NCBI GenBank assembly: GCA_029884455.1
Contig: JAOUHU010000033.1
Coordinates: 1-32,817 of the forward strand
Reading direction: 5' to 3'
Origin: Gammaproteobacteria bacterium
GTDB lineage: Bacteria; Pseudomonadota; Gammaproteobacteria; Steroidobacterales; Woeseiaceae
Length of the DNA stretch: 32,817 nucleotides
Made by a program: the position numbers and the translations under genes. The notes beneath the pieces are model-generated. The model saw only the letters and a program-made list of their open reading frames with translations, searched no databases and was not told the DNA's origin. This document shows positions 7,830-15,867 of this stretch, piece after piece; the first letter of the stretch is position 1; each line of letters opens with the position of its first letter.

Positions 7830-8412
7830 TGAGGCGAATTCGAAGGACGTCGATTTTCGCTGCGCGCAGTCGGCTGCGCAGCATGTTCAGTTCATCAAGA
7901 TCTTCGGTGGGACCGATATAGACGCGGTGATAATTGCGATCATTGACCTGTACGCGCTGGATATGTGATGAAATACCCTGCATCCCGAGCTCGGCACGGC
8001 GCCGTTCCGCGTCAGCAAAGGTTGAGAATGAACCAGCCTGCAGAACGTAAATACCGGGCTCCACGATCGCCTGCGGTTCCTTGTCGGCCTCAGAGTCGGG
8101 CAGCTTTCCCGGTACCGTGACCTCCATGTCAGGCAGCAGGGTATAAAAGGTGAAGCGCGGTTCCTTGGCGGTCTCCGCACTCGGCGCCTGGGCCTCGGCG
8201 GCAGGCTGTTCGCCGTTCCGATCGATTGGCGGTTTCGCCGTGGCTGCCTGCGGTGTTGCCGTGCGCACAGCGGACCCGCGGTCCTTGACGTGCACCGCGA
8301 AGGCGACGGACAGGCCAATCGCCAGGCCGAACAGCATCCACATCCAGCCCGGGTAACTCTGCTGCTGGCTTCGACTGCTGCGTGCAGAGCGCCGTCGTTT
8401 ACGATTTGCCAT
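7822..8412 (-). CDS. SPOR-domain membrane protein, FtsN-like
   Basis: 196 residues: a very basic cytoplasmic start (MANRKRRRSARSSRS), one membrane helix (about 22-41), a low-complexity periplasmic linker, and a C-terminal SPOR domain (about 120-194, from YVLQAGSFSTFADAERRRA to VLRIRL). SPOR domains bind denuded septal peptidoglycan. The motif FTFYTLLPDMEV just before the linker end is characteristic of the FtsN-like SPOR proteins encoded downstream of argS in Pseudomonas and relatives. Start and stop couple it to both neighbours: its ATG shares a base with the argS stop (TAATG), and its TAG lies inside the next gene. A role in cell division is likely; whether it is the true FtsN cannot be said. 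Confidence 0.88.
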   Translation of the reverse strand: MANRKRRRSARSSRSQQQSYPGWMWMLFGLAIGLSVAFAVHVKDRGSAVRTATPQAATAKPPIDRNGEQPAAEAQAPSAETAKEPRFTFYTLLPDMEVTVPGKLPDSEADKEPQAIVEPGIYVLQAGSFSTFADAERRRAELGMQGISSHIQRVQVNDRNYHRVYIGPTEDLDELNMLRSRLRAAKIDVLRIRLSD

Positions 8413-10163
8413 TACATCTTTTCCGGGGCGCTAACACCAAGAATGCCAAGTCCGTTGCCGATGACGACGCGAGTGGCGCTGATCAGTGTCAAGCGCGCGT
8501 CGCGCAGAGCTGGGTCATCGACGATGAAAGCATGCGCGTTGTAATAACTGTGAAAGTCGTTCGCCAGTTCGCGCAGGTAGTGCACGAGATGTTGCGGCGC
8601 TCTATTGTTGGCGGCCAGCAACACGACCTCCGGATAACGACCGAGTGCGCTGCACAAGGCCTTCTCCTGGGACTCCCGCAGCAGATCAAGATTGTCGCGC
8701 CCACGGCTGTCGTCGTGACTCAACCCCTTTTCGGCGAGCTGGCGGAACACGCTCGCAATGCGCGCGAAAGCGTACTGGATGTAGTACACCGGATTGTCAT
8801 TGGAGCGGCTCTTGGCAAGCTCGAGGTCAAAGTCGAGATGTTGGTCATTGGAACGCATGACGTAAAACAGGCGTGCTGCATCGTTACCAACCTCCTCGCG
8901 CAATGCGCGCAAGGTTACGAACTCGCCCGAGCGTGTCGACATCGAGAGTTTCTCACCGTTTCGATACAGCGCGACAAACTGCATCAGTTTGACCTCGAGA
9001 CTGCTTGCGTCGTAGCCCATTGCGGCGAGACCGGCACGAACGCGTGGTGCATAGCCATGATGGTCGGAGCCGAGAATATCAATCAGGTAGTCATAGCCGC
9101 GCTCGCGCTTGTCGAAGTGATAGGCAATGTCCGAGGCAAAATACGTCTTGACGCCATTTTCGCGGACCACTACGCGATCCTTTTCATCACCGAATTGTTC
9201 GGCGCGGAACCAGGTCGCTCCGTCTTTCTCGTATAGCATGTCGCGGTCGCGGAGCACCGCCAGTGCGGCGTCAATGCGACCCGTGGTCTCCAGGCTTTGT
9301 TCCGAATACCAGCGATCGAAGATGACGCCGAACTCGGCCAGGTCCTGTTCAATGTCCTGGCGGATGGATTCCAGCGACTGTTGCCGAATGTGGTTGAAAA
9401 GCTGCGCGCCAAGCAACTCCTTTGCACGCTCGATCAGGGCGCCAATGTGCGCTTCCTTGTCGCCATCGGGCGCATCGGCAGGTATGTCTCTTAGCAGGGC
9501 GCCGCGATCCACCACGGCTGCGCCCCGCGTATCAATCTGCGCAGCAATTTCGCGAATGTATTCGCCGCGATAGCCCGCGCCAGGAAAGTCAAACTGCGTG
9601 CCATGCGCTTCCAGCCAGCGCAACCAGACACTCAATCCGAGAATATCCATCTGCCGACCGGCGTCATTGACGTAATACTCGCGATCAACGTCATACCCGG
9701 CTGCCTCCAGCAAATTGCCAACCGTCGCGCCATAGGCGCCGTGTCGACCATGACCGACATGCAATGGGCCGGTCGGATTTGCGGATACAAACTCGAGCAA
9801 AACGCGCGGCGAATCTTTCGCCGGTTGCCTGCCATAGCAATTGCCCTGCTCGAGTATCGCCTTGATCTCTGCATGCAATGCTGCGGCGCTCAGGTAAATA
9901 TTGATGAAGCCGGGGCCGGCAATGTCTAGCTTGTCGACCTCAGGGCTGGCCGGAAAAGCGGCCACAATCCTGGCTGCCAGCTCACGCGGATTCGTGCCCA
10001 CGGACTTCGCAAGGCGCATGGCAACGTTGGTCGCGAAATCGCCGTGAGCCGGATCGCGCGTACGCTCGATGGCCGTCTCGACAGCGAGCCCCGCCGCTGC
10101 ATCGGCCAGCTCCGGCAGCGAAGCGAGTGCGTTCTGAACAAGTTTTGTGACCAGGGTTTTCAT
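8412..10163 (-). CDS. argS: Arginyl-tRNA synthetase
   Basis: 583 residues, close to the E. coli enzyme (577). It charges tRNA(Arg) with arginine. The N-terminal add-1 domain (about 1-110) is followed by the class I catalytic domain with the HIGH motif as HVGH (135-138, in ANPTGPLHVGHGRHGAYG). The KMSKS position reads GEKLSMSTRSG, a divergent form normal for this synthetase. The C-terminal DALR anticodon-binding domain ends in NGLGILGVSAPEKM, typical of the family. It lies 17 bp after priA and shares one base with the SPOR gene. Confidence 0.97.
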   Translation of the reverse strand: MKTLVTKLVQNALASLPELADAAAGLAVETAIERTRDPAHGDFATNVAMRLAKSVGTNPRELAARIVAAFPASPEVDKLDIAGPGFINIYLSAAALHAEIKAILEQGNCYGRQPAKDSPRVLLEFVSANPTGPLHVGHGRHGAYGATVGNLLEAAGYDVDREYYVNDAGRQMDILGLSVWLRWLEAHGTQFDFPGAGYRGEYIREIAAQIDTRGAAVVDRGALLRDIPADAPDGDKEAHIGALIERAKELLGAQLFNHIRQQSLESIRQDIEQDLAEFGVIFDRWYSEQSLETTGRIDAALAVLRDRDMLYEKDGATWFRAEQFGDEKDRVVVRENGVKTYFASDIAYHFDKRERGYDYLIDILGSDHHGYAPRVRAGLAAMGYDASSLEVKLMQFVALYRNGEKLSMSTRSGEFVTLRALREEVGNDAARLFYVMRSNDQHLDFDLELAKSRSNDNPVYYIQYAFARIASVFRQLAEKGLSHDDSRGRDNLDLLRESQEKALCSALGRYPEVVLLAANNRAPQHLVHYLRELANDFHSYYNAHAFIVDDPALRDARLTLISATRVVIGNGLGILGVSAPEKM

Positions 10164-10180
10164 GGGCTGCGGATTCTACA

Positions 10181-12388
10181 TCAAAACAACTCGATGGGAT
10201 CGACGTCGATCGACCAGCGAACCTTGCGCGCAGCTGGCTCGGCCTCGAGCGCCGGACGCAATGTTGCGAGCAGCAAGTGCAGGGACTTGCGATCGCTGCT
10301 TTGCAGCAACAACTGTGCCCGATAGCGACCCGCTTTCCTGGCCATGGGTGCATTGACCGGCCCAAGCACGCGCAGAGTTGCCGGGCGCCTGTCGGCAATC
10401 AACTCGGCGACGCCTTGCAGAAACGCGAGCGCATCACCTTGCCGATGTGCGTTCGCGCGCAACAAGGCCAGTCGTGTAAAAGGTGGCCAGTGCGACTGTT
10501 CGCGCTCGGCGAGTGCCGCTTCGGCTACCGCCGCATAGCCACCACTGATCAGCATCCGCCAGAACGGATGTTCAGGAAATGCCGTCTGAATCAGCACTTC
10601 ACCCTGCTGCGCTTCGCGACCGGCCCGTCCGGCGACCTGGATTATCGACTGGGCGAGCCTTTCGGCAGCACGAAAATCAGTGCCAAACAGGCCCTGGTCG
10701 GCGTTCACCACGCCCACCAGCGTCAATTTCGGGAAATGGTGCCCCTTCGACAACATCTGCGTACCGACGAGGATGTCGGCATCGCCCTGTTCAGCGGCCA
10801 GCAGCGCCGCCTCTATCGCACCGCGTTGCTGCGTGCTGTCGCTGTCGATGCGCTGTACCGCGTAACCCGGGAAGCGCCGCAGCAAGACATCTTCGATGCG
10901 CTCGGTTCCGGCGCCCAGCGGTTTCACCGCTGCATTGCAGTGCGCACAGCTGTCCGGCAGGCGCGTCTGCGCACCGCAGTGATGACAGCGCAAGCTGCGA
11001 TCACGCGCATGCACGGTCATACGCGAATCGCAGCGGGCGCATTCAGCGAGATGACCGCAACCGGTACAAATCAGCGTCGGCGCGAAACCGCGCCGATTAA
11101 GGAACAGAAGAACCTGGCCACCAAGGCGCAATTGCTGTTCTATTGCCGTGGTCAGCGCCACACCCAGGCCATCGCCGCTTGTGCCATCGTCAGGATCGAC
11201 CAGGCGTAGTCGTGGTGGCAGGGCACCGCCGGCGCGTGCCGGCAGGCGCAATTGCGTGAAATTTCCACTGCGGCAATGTTGCAGGGTTTCGAGCGTCGGG
11301 GTTGCCGAGCCAAGGACAACACGTGCGTTGCTGCTTCGTGCGCGCATGATAGCGAGGTCGCGCGCCGAGTAGCGCAGTCCTTCCTGTTGCTTGAGTGAGT
11401 GATCATGCTCTTCGTCGACAACAATCAGGCCGAGTTTTGGCAGCGGTGTAAAAACCGCGGAGCGCGTGCCGACGACCAGTTGCGCCAGGCCCTGCTGCGC
11501 GCTGCGCCAGGCGGCCAGGCGTTCGGCATCGCCAAGACCCGAATGCAATACTGTTGGCTCAATCCCGAGCCTTTGCCGGAGTCGCGATACCAGTTGCGGC
11601 GTAAGCCCGATTTCAGGCACCAGGATCAGCACCTGCTGTGAGTCTGCGAGCACATCACGTATGAGTTGCAAGTAAACTTCCGTCTTGCCACTGCCGGTAA
11701 CACCATCGAGCAAGAACGCGGCGTAACCACTTACCGAACGCAGCGACTCGAGTGCTCGCTTTTGATCCTCGTTCAAATCCGGGCCCGGCACCGCGATATC
11801 GTCGCATACGGGTGGATGCCAGTCGGCCTTTCGCGTGAACCGGGTTAACAGTTCCTTCGCGAGCAAGGGCTTCGCCGCGCGCCGCCAGTCAGGCAGCAAT
11901 TCATTGAGTGCATCGACACTCATGCCGTTACCGCCGGCATCGACGAGGACCTGCAGCAGTTCGGCCTGGCGTGGCGCGCGGCGGGCAAGCGCCTCGACAT
12001 CGGCCGCAGCGCCGGCAGCGGTAATTGCGACGCACTGCAAATCTGGCAGCAGGGGTTTGCCGCTGCGCAACAGTGCCGGCAGCGCTGCTGCGACCACCTC
12101 GCCAACCGGGTGATGGTAATAGTCGCTGGCAAATGAAATCAGGTTGAGGTCCGACGCGGACAGGATCGGCGCCTCGTCCAGCAGCGCCTGGCAGCGGCGC
12201 AACTTGTGCATCGGCAGATCGCTGCTGTTGGCGAGCGCCATGATGACGCCGACCTGCTTCTGGCGGCCGAAAGGTACGACAACCCGCGATCCCGGCTGCG
12301 CGGCGTTGCGGCCATCGACCGGCAGGTAGTCGAAAAGGCGCGACAGCGGCACATTGACGGCCACCTGGAGAATCGTCGGGTCACTCAT
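10181..12388 (-). CDS. priA: Primosomal protein N', replication restart helicase
   Basis: 735 residues, full length. PriA recognises stalled forks and reloads the replisome. The N-terminal DNA-binding domain (about 1-110, with VDGRNAAQPGSRVVVPFGR) is followed by the superfamily 2 helicase: Walker A DGVTGSGKTEVYL (K235), Walker B VVDEEHD (DEEH 325-328) and GSATPTLE. The zinc-binding insert carries the eight expected cysteines, C441, C444, C450, C453, C468, C471, C481 and C484. Further helicase motifs follow (GTQMLSKGHHFP, QVAGRAGR). It is the first gene of the minus-strand operon priA-argS-SPOR-CapA-like; its promoter should lie in the AT-rich stretch 12389-12425, shared with the divergent sigma gene. 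Confidence 0.97.
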   Translation of the reverse strand: MSDPTILQVAVNVPLSRLFDYLPVDGRNAAQPGSRVVVPFGRQKQVGVIMALANSSDLPMHKLRRCQALLDEAPILSASDLNLISFASDYYHHPVGEVVAAALPALLRSGKPLLPDLQCVAITAAGAAADVEALARRAPRQAELLQVLVDAGGNGMSVDALNELLPDWRRAAKPLLAKELLTRFTRKADWHPPVCDDIAVPGPDLNEDQKRALESLRSVSGYAAFLLDGVTGSGKTEVYLQLIRDVLADSQQVLILVPEIGLTPQLVSRLRQRLGIEPTVLHSGLGDAERLAAWRSAQQGLAQLVVGTRSAVFTPLPKLGLIVVDEEHDHSLKQQEGLRYSARDLAIMRARSSNARVVLGSATPTLETLQHCRSGNFTQLRLPARAGGALPPRLRLVDPDDGTSGDGLGVALTTAIEQQLRLGGQVLLFLNRRGFAPTLICTGCGHLAECARCDSRMTVHARDRSLRCHHCGAQTRLPDSCAHCNAAVKPLGAGTERIEDVLLRRFPGYAVQRIDSDSTQQRGAIEAALLAAEQGDADILVGTQMLSKGHHFPKLTLVGVVNADQGLFGTDFRAAERLAQSIIQVAGRAGREAQQGEVLIQTAFPEHPFWRMLISGGYAAVAEAALAEREQSHWPPFTRLALLRANAHRQGDALAFLQGVAELIADRRPATLRVLGPVNAPMARKAGRYRAQLLLQSSDRKSLHLLLATLRPALEAEPAARKVRWSIDVDPIELF

Positions 12389-12461
12389 GTGAATTCTTTA
12401 AAATCAATCGCTTACGTTTTCTGATTGCACATAAACTGCCGCTTGTGCTGGCGCCGGCCGC

Positions 12462-12489
12462 TGTCAACCGCGGGCTCGACCCTGCGTTA
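12462..12489 (+). promoter_or_regulatory. Candidate ECF-type promoter of the sigma operon
   Basis: TGTCAAC (12462-12468), 16 bases, then CGTTA (12485-12489), followed by an AT-rich TATAAG. This has the shape of ECF sigma promoters, with an AAC-containing -35 and a CGT-type -10, and lies about 50 bases before the chosen start. It would allow autoregulation. The match is by eye and short motifs occur by chance. Confidence 0.25.
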
Positions 12490-12541
12490 TATAAGAGTGA
12501 CACGTTTTCGGCCCTGCAGTGGAGTCGACGGGACAGAGCAT

Positions 12542-13177
12542 ATGGATCGTGCGATTGTTGAAATCAGAGCTTGGCCGGGGACCGAGGCGAGCGTTTTTGC
12601 GGTATCGTGCACCCGCGAACCTTCGACCGGGGCGAATACACTGCAGCGCGAAAAGCAACTCAATCAGTTTCTTGCCGGTGTCGAGCGTCGGGCGCTGCGT
12701 ATTGCAGAGATCGCGATTCGCGACCGGGATGAAGCGCTTGATCTTGTGCAGGACGCAATGATCAGGCTGGCTAATAATTATGCGGGCCGGGCCGAGGCCG
12801 AGTGGATGCCACTGTTCTATCGCATATTGCAGAATGGTATTCGTGACTGGCACCGGCGCGCCAAGGTGCGCAATCGCGTCCTGTCCTGGTTCGGGCGTGG
12901 CAGCAGCGACGATGATTACGATCCGGTTGCCGAGGCGCCGGATCCAACTGGCAGGGGGCCGGACGAGCAATTGCAGAGCACCGAGGCAATGCAGCAGCTC
13001 GAGCGTGCACTGCGCGACTTGCCGGCGAGACAGCGCGAAGCATTTATGCTGCGTACTTTCGAGGGGCTGGACGTCGCGGCAACCGCGATTGCAATGGGTT
13101 GTTCGGGCGGCAGCGTCAAAACGCATTATTCCCGTGCCGTGCATACATTGCGGGAGAATTTGGGAGAACACTGGTAA
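12542..13177 (+). CDS. ECF-family RNA polymerase sigma factor
   Basis: 211 residues from the ATG at 12542. The frame is open upstream to 12425, but the extra 39 residues look unlike protein and the candidate promoter lies inside them. Region 2 (about 40-112) includes RDRDEALDLVQDAMIRLANNY and WMPLFYRILQNGIRDWHRR. Region 4 (about 148-206) reads LERALRDLPARQREAFMLR, then a helix-turn-helix LDVAATAIAMGCSGGSVKTHYSRAV. A 30-residue acidic linker (SDDDYDPVAEAPDPTG) separates them. It shares one base with the next gene (TAATG), which sits in the anti-sigma position. The signal and regulon are unknown. The first ~30 residues before LQREKQL are not conserved in appearance, so the start could be later. 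Confidence 0.9.
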   Translation: MDRAIVEIRAWPGTEASVFAVSCTREPSTGANTLQREKQLNQFLAGVERRALRIAEIAIRDRDEALDLVQDAMIRLANNYAGRAEAEWMPLFYRILQNGIRDWHRRAKVRNRVLSWFGRGSSDDDYDPVAEAPDPTGRGPDEQLQSTEAMQQLERALRDLPARQREAFMLRTFEGLDVAATAIAMGCSGGSVKTHYSRAVHTLRENLGEHW

Positions 13178-13554
13178 TGAAAGAGCCAAACGAAAAGCAA
13201 GCGGCAGAGCAATTTTCCGAGCGGGCGAAGGCCGCGTTCGACAATAGTGTTGAGCAACTCGATGCGGCGACCCTGTCGCGATTGAATCGCGGTCGGCATG
13301 TAGCGCTCGATGCCGTGCAAGGTAACCGTCTGGCGGCCACCTGGGGCCGCTGGTTGCCGGTTACCGGTGTCGCCGCGGCTGCATTGCTTACCATGATGCT
13401 GGTGCGCGGCCCGGACGCGGTTACATTGCCGGCCGATTCGGTGGCGGACTTCGAAATTCTGCTCGAAAGTGAAAGCCTGGAGATGTTTGAGAACCTGGAA
13501 TTTTACAGCTGGCTGGATTCGACTGACCTGGATGCGCTGGGCAATGCCGGCTAG
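13177..13554 (+). CDS. Membrane protein in anti-sigma position (DUF3619-like)
   Basis: 125 residues. The N-terminal 55 residues are charged and helical (EQFSERAKAAFDNSVEQLDAATLSRLNRGR), then comes one membrane helix (about 60-77, LPVTGVAAAALLTMMLV) and an acidic outer tail (DFEILLESESLEMFENLEFYSWLDSTD). The layout resembles DUF3619 proteins that follow ECF sigma genes in beta- and gammaproteobacteria. The start is fixed by the TAATG junction with the sigma gene. A cytoplasmic sigma-binding helix tethered by one membrane span would make it a one-pass anti-sigma factor; no ZAS-type His-x3-Cys-x2-Cys motif is seen, so that role is inferred from place and topology only. Confidence 0.7.
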   Translation: MKEPNEKQAAEQFSERAKAAFDNSVEQLDAATLSRLNRGRHVALDAVQGNRLAATWGRWLPVTGVAAAALLTMMLVRGPDAVTLPADSVADFEILLESESLEMFENLEFYSWLDSTDLDALGNAG

Positions 13555-13777
13555 TCGAGTCTGCATAGCTGCGTTGCTTCTGGCCTGCAGCCAGGCGCTT
13601 GTTGCCGACGAGGAAGTACCGGATATGGAGTTTCTCGAGTACCTGGGAAGCTGGGAGGGATCGGAGCAAGACTGGCCGATGTTCGCTGCGCAGCCAGGCA
13701 CCCGGAACGAAACTGATGAGCGGATCGATCCCGCACCCGAAGGTGAAGAATCGACGGAGATGAATGATGAACAGTAA
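13544..13777 (+). CDS. Small acidic exported protein
   Basis: 77 residues, ATG at 13544 inside the end of the preceding gene (11 bp overlap). The N-terminus is a signal sequence (MPASRVCIAALLLACSQALVA) that offers both a lipobox, LLAC with Cys15, and a signal peptidase I site after ALVA. The rest is very acidic (DEEVPDMEFLEYLGSWEG and PAPEGEESTEMNDEQ). The family is not one I can name. Its last 14 bp overlap the DUF3106 gene. Its place in a four-gene coupled cassette is the best evidence that it is real. Confidence 0.7.
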   Translation: MPASRVCIAALLLACSQALVADEEVPDMEFLEYLGSWEGSEQDWPMFAAQPGTRNETDERIDPAPEGEESTEMNDEQ

Positions 13778-14243
13778 ACATTTGCTGGCGATCCTGGCGT
13801 TGCTCGCGAGCGCGGCAACGATGGCTGACAACGGTGTCGACTGGGAAAGCCTGAATGAAGAGCAGCAGCAGGTCCTGCGCGTGTTCGCTGACAGCTGGGC
13901 TGAGCTCGATCCGGAACGGCAGCGGCAGCTGTCGGTGGGCGCCGAGCGCTGGTCGCAAATGTCAGATGCTGAGCGCCAGGGGGCGAGGCAGCGTTTTGGT
14001 AACTGGCGCAAATTGAGTGATCAGCAGCGCGACACAATTCGTCGGCGCTACCAGGAGTTTCAAAAATTGCCGCCTGAGGACCAGCGTCGCATCAGGGAAA
14101 ATTTCCGGCGTTTTCAGGAAATTTCTCCCGAACGTCGGCAAATGCTCAGGGATCGCTTCAGGGATCTGACACCGGAGCAGCGGCAGCGGCTACGCGATCG
14201 CCTGAGCGATCGCCAGGTACGGCCGGCAGCAACGCGTGACTAG
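13764..14243 (+). CDS. DUF3106 exported helical-repeat protein
   Basis: 159 residues. A signal peptide (about 1-21, ending ATMA-DNG) precedes a body of about seven short repeats of the form W..L...QR..L, such as WSQMSDAERQGARQRFGNW and FQEISPERRQMLRDRF. This repeat pattern, rich in Gln, Arg and Glu, is characteristic of DUF3106, a periplasmic family often encoded after an ECF sigma and DUF3619 pair. Two adjacent ATGs (13764 and 13767) are possible starts. Function is unknown; the repeats resemble those of periplasmic stress sensors such as CpxP/Spy only loosely. It is the last gene before the terminator at 14264-14296. Confidence 0.82.
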   Translation: MMNSKHLLAILALLASAATMADNGVDWESLNEEQQQVLRVFADSWAELDPERQRQLSVGAERWSQMSDAERQGARQRFGNWRKLSDQQRDTIRRRYQEFQKLPPEDQRRIRENFRRFQEISPERRQMLRDRFRDLTPEQRQRLRDRLSDRQVRPAATRD

Positions 14244-14263
14244 GCCAGCACTCCGAAATATTG

Positions 14264-14296
14264 AAAAAAAGGACGCCAGCCGGCGTCCTTTTTTTT
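14264..14296 (+). terminator. Rho-independent terminator of the sigma operon
   Basis: GGACGCC (14271-14277), loop AGCC, GGCGTCC (14282-14288), then eight T residues (14289-14296). Seven A residues before the stem pair with the T run, so it can work in both directions. It separates the sigma operon from pntA and is the clearest terminator in the window. Confidence 0.93.
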
Positions 14297-14330
14297 GCTA
14301 GAGTACGCCGACTCGAAATGGAGGTAGTGC

Positions 14331-15860
14331 ATGAAAATCGGCGTGCCGAGAGAAATACATGCAGGTGAGCGTCGCGCTGCGACGACTCCGGAGGTTGCGG
14401 CGCAACTGATGAAACTGGGGTTCAGTGTCGCAGTTGAGAAAGATGCAGGCGCAGCCGCGAGCTATTCGAACGAGGCTTACCAGGCGGCCGGCTGCGAGAT
14501 CATCGCCAGTGCCAGGGAATTATGGGCGCGGTCCGACATCATCCTGAAGGTACGTGCGCCGTCGGCGGATGAGGCGAAACTGCTCGACAAGAACAAGACT
14601 CTGATCAGTTTTTTCTGGCCGGCGCAGAACCCGGAGCTGCTGAAACAGCTGACAGCCAGCGGTGCGACCGTAATGGCCATGGACAGTGTGCCACGCATAT
14701 CACGCGCGCAGAAAATGGATGCACTGAGCTCGATGGCAAATATTGGCGGTTATCGGGCCGTGGTTGAGGCTGCACAACATTTCGGCCGATTCTTCACCGG
14801 CCAGATCACTGCGGCAGGCAAGGTACCACCAGCGAAGGTGCTGGTTATCGGCGCCGGCGTTGCAGGTCTCGCAGCCATCGGCGCGGCGAAAAGCATGGGT
14901 GCAATAGTTCGTTCTTTTGATACCCGGCCGGAAGTCAAAGAGCAGGTCGAGAGCATGGACGCTGAATTCCTCATGCTTGATTTTGCCGATGAAGACGGAT
15001 CCGGCGAGGGCGGTTATGCAAAGACCATGAGCGCCGAGTTTATTGCTGCGGAAATGGCGCTGTTCGCCGAGCAGGCCAGGGATGTGGACATCATCATCAC
15101 GACTGCGCTGATACCTGGCAAGCCGGCACCACGCCTGATCACCGCGGAGATGGTCGCGTCCATGAAGGACGGCAGCGTGGTCGTTGACCTTGCGGCCGAA
15201 CAGGGCGGCAATTGCGAACTCACGGAAAAAGACAAGGTTGTGGTGCGCAACGGCGTGTCGATAATCGGTTACACCGACCTTCCCAGTCGTCTTGCTGCAC
15301 AGGCAAGCCAGTTATACGGCACGAACCTGCGGCACCTGTTGTCCGAACTTTGCCCCGAGAAAAATGGTGTGATCAACGTGAATATGGATGACGAAGTGAT
15401 CCGTGGCGTCACCGTATGCACCGGCGGAGTCACAACCTGGCCACCGCCCGCACCGAAATTGTCGGCGGCACCGCTAAAGGCGGCTGCGCCGGCGCCGGTC
15501 AAGGTTGAATCGAAACCTTCATTGTTTGGCCCGATCGCCGCGGCGGTTATTGGCGGTCTTGCCTTGCTTGGCCTGGGTGCGGTGGCGCCCGAGTCTTTCA
15601 TGGCGCACTTTACCGTGTTCGTACTCGCCTGCTTCGTCGGCTACATGGTGATCTGGAACGTGTCACCGGCGTTACATACGCCCCTCATGAGTGTCACGAA
15701 TGCGATTTCAAGCATCATCGTTATCGGTGCGCTGCTGCAAATCAGCGCCAGCGACGACGTTGTCAAGTGGATCGCCGCATTCACCATCCTGTTAACGAGC
15801 GTCAATATTGCGGGTGGCTTTGCCGTTACGCGACGTATGCTCGAAATGTTCCGCAAGTGA
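14331..15860 (+). CDS. pntA: NAD(P) transhydrogenase, alpha subunit
   Basis: 509 residues, matching the single-chain alpha subunit of E. coli (510). With PntB it couples hydride transfer between NADH and NADP+ to proton movement across the inner membrane. Residues 1-380 are the NAD(H)-binding dI domain: [14 protein letters not shown] at the start, [20 protein letters not shown] and the nucleotide fold [19 protein letters not shown] (170-188). A Pro/Ala linker (about 388-414) joins four membrane helices at the C-terminus. GGAGG (within atggaggtag) precedes the ATG. It starts 34 bp after the terminator, so its promoter must be very close or overlap the terminator. Confidence 0.97.
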   Translation: MKIGVPREIHAGERRAATTPEVAAQLMKLGFSVAVEKDAGAAASYSNEAYQAAGCEIIASARELWARSDIILKVRAPSADEAKLLDKNKTLISFFWPAQNPELLKQLTASGATVMAMDSVPRISRAQKMDALSSMANIGGYRAVVEAAQHFGRFFTGQITAAGKVPPAKVLVIGAGVAGLAAIGAAKSMGAIVRSFDTRPEVKEQVESMDAEFLMLDFADEDGSGEGGYAKTMSAEFIAAEMALFAEQARDVDIIITTALIPGKPAPRLITAEMVASMKDGSVVVDLAAEQGGNCELTEKDKVVVRNGVSIIGYTDLPSRLAAQASQLYGTNLRHLLSELCPEKNGVINVNMDDEVIRGVTVCTGGVTTWPPPAPKLSAAPLKAAAPAPVKVESKPSLFGPIAAAVIGGLALLGLGAVAPESFMAHFTVFVLACFVGYMVIWNVSPALHTPLMSVTNAISSIIVIGALLQISASDDVVKWIAAFTILLTSVNIAGGFAVTRRMLEMFRK

Positions 15861-15867
15861 GGCCGAG

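Noticed and set aside
8382..9236. Long plus-strand open frame (284 codons)
   Set aside because: It lies antisense to the conserved argS gene, shows no family motif, and is the usual by-product of GC-rich codon use.
10277..11209. Long plus-strand open frame (310 codons)
   Set aside because: Antisense to the zinc and helicase region of priA; no recognisable protein features.
12425..12541. Upstream in-frame extension of the sigma factor
   Set aside because: The 39 extra residues do not resemble a sigma N-terminus and overlap the likely promoter; the ATG at 12542 is a better start.
13126..14037. Minus-strand open frame (303 codons) opposite the sigma cassette
   Set aside because: It would run against four coupled genes with signal peptides and a terminator on the plus strand; its product has no domain pattern.
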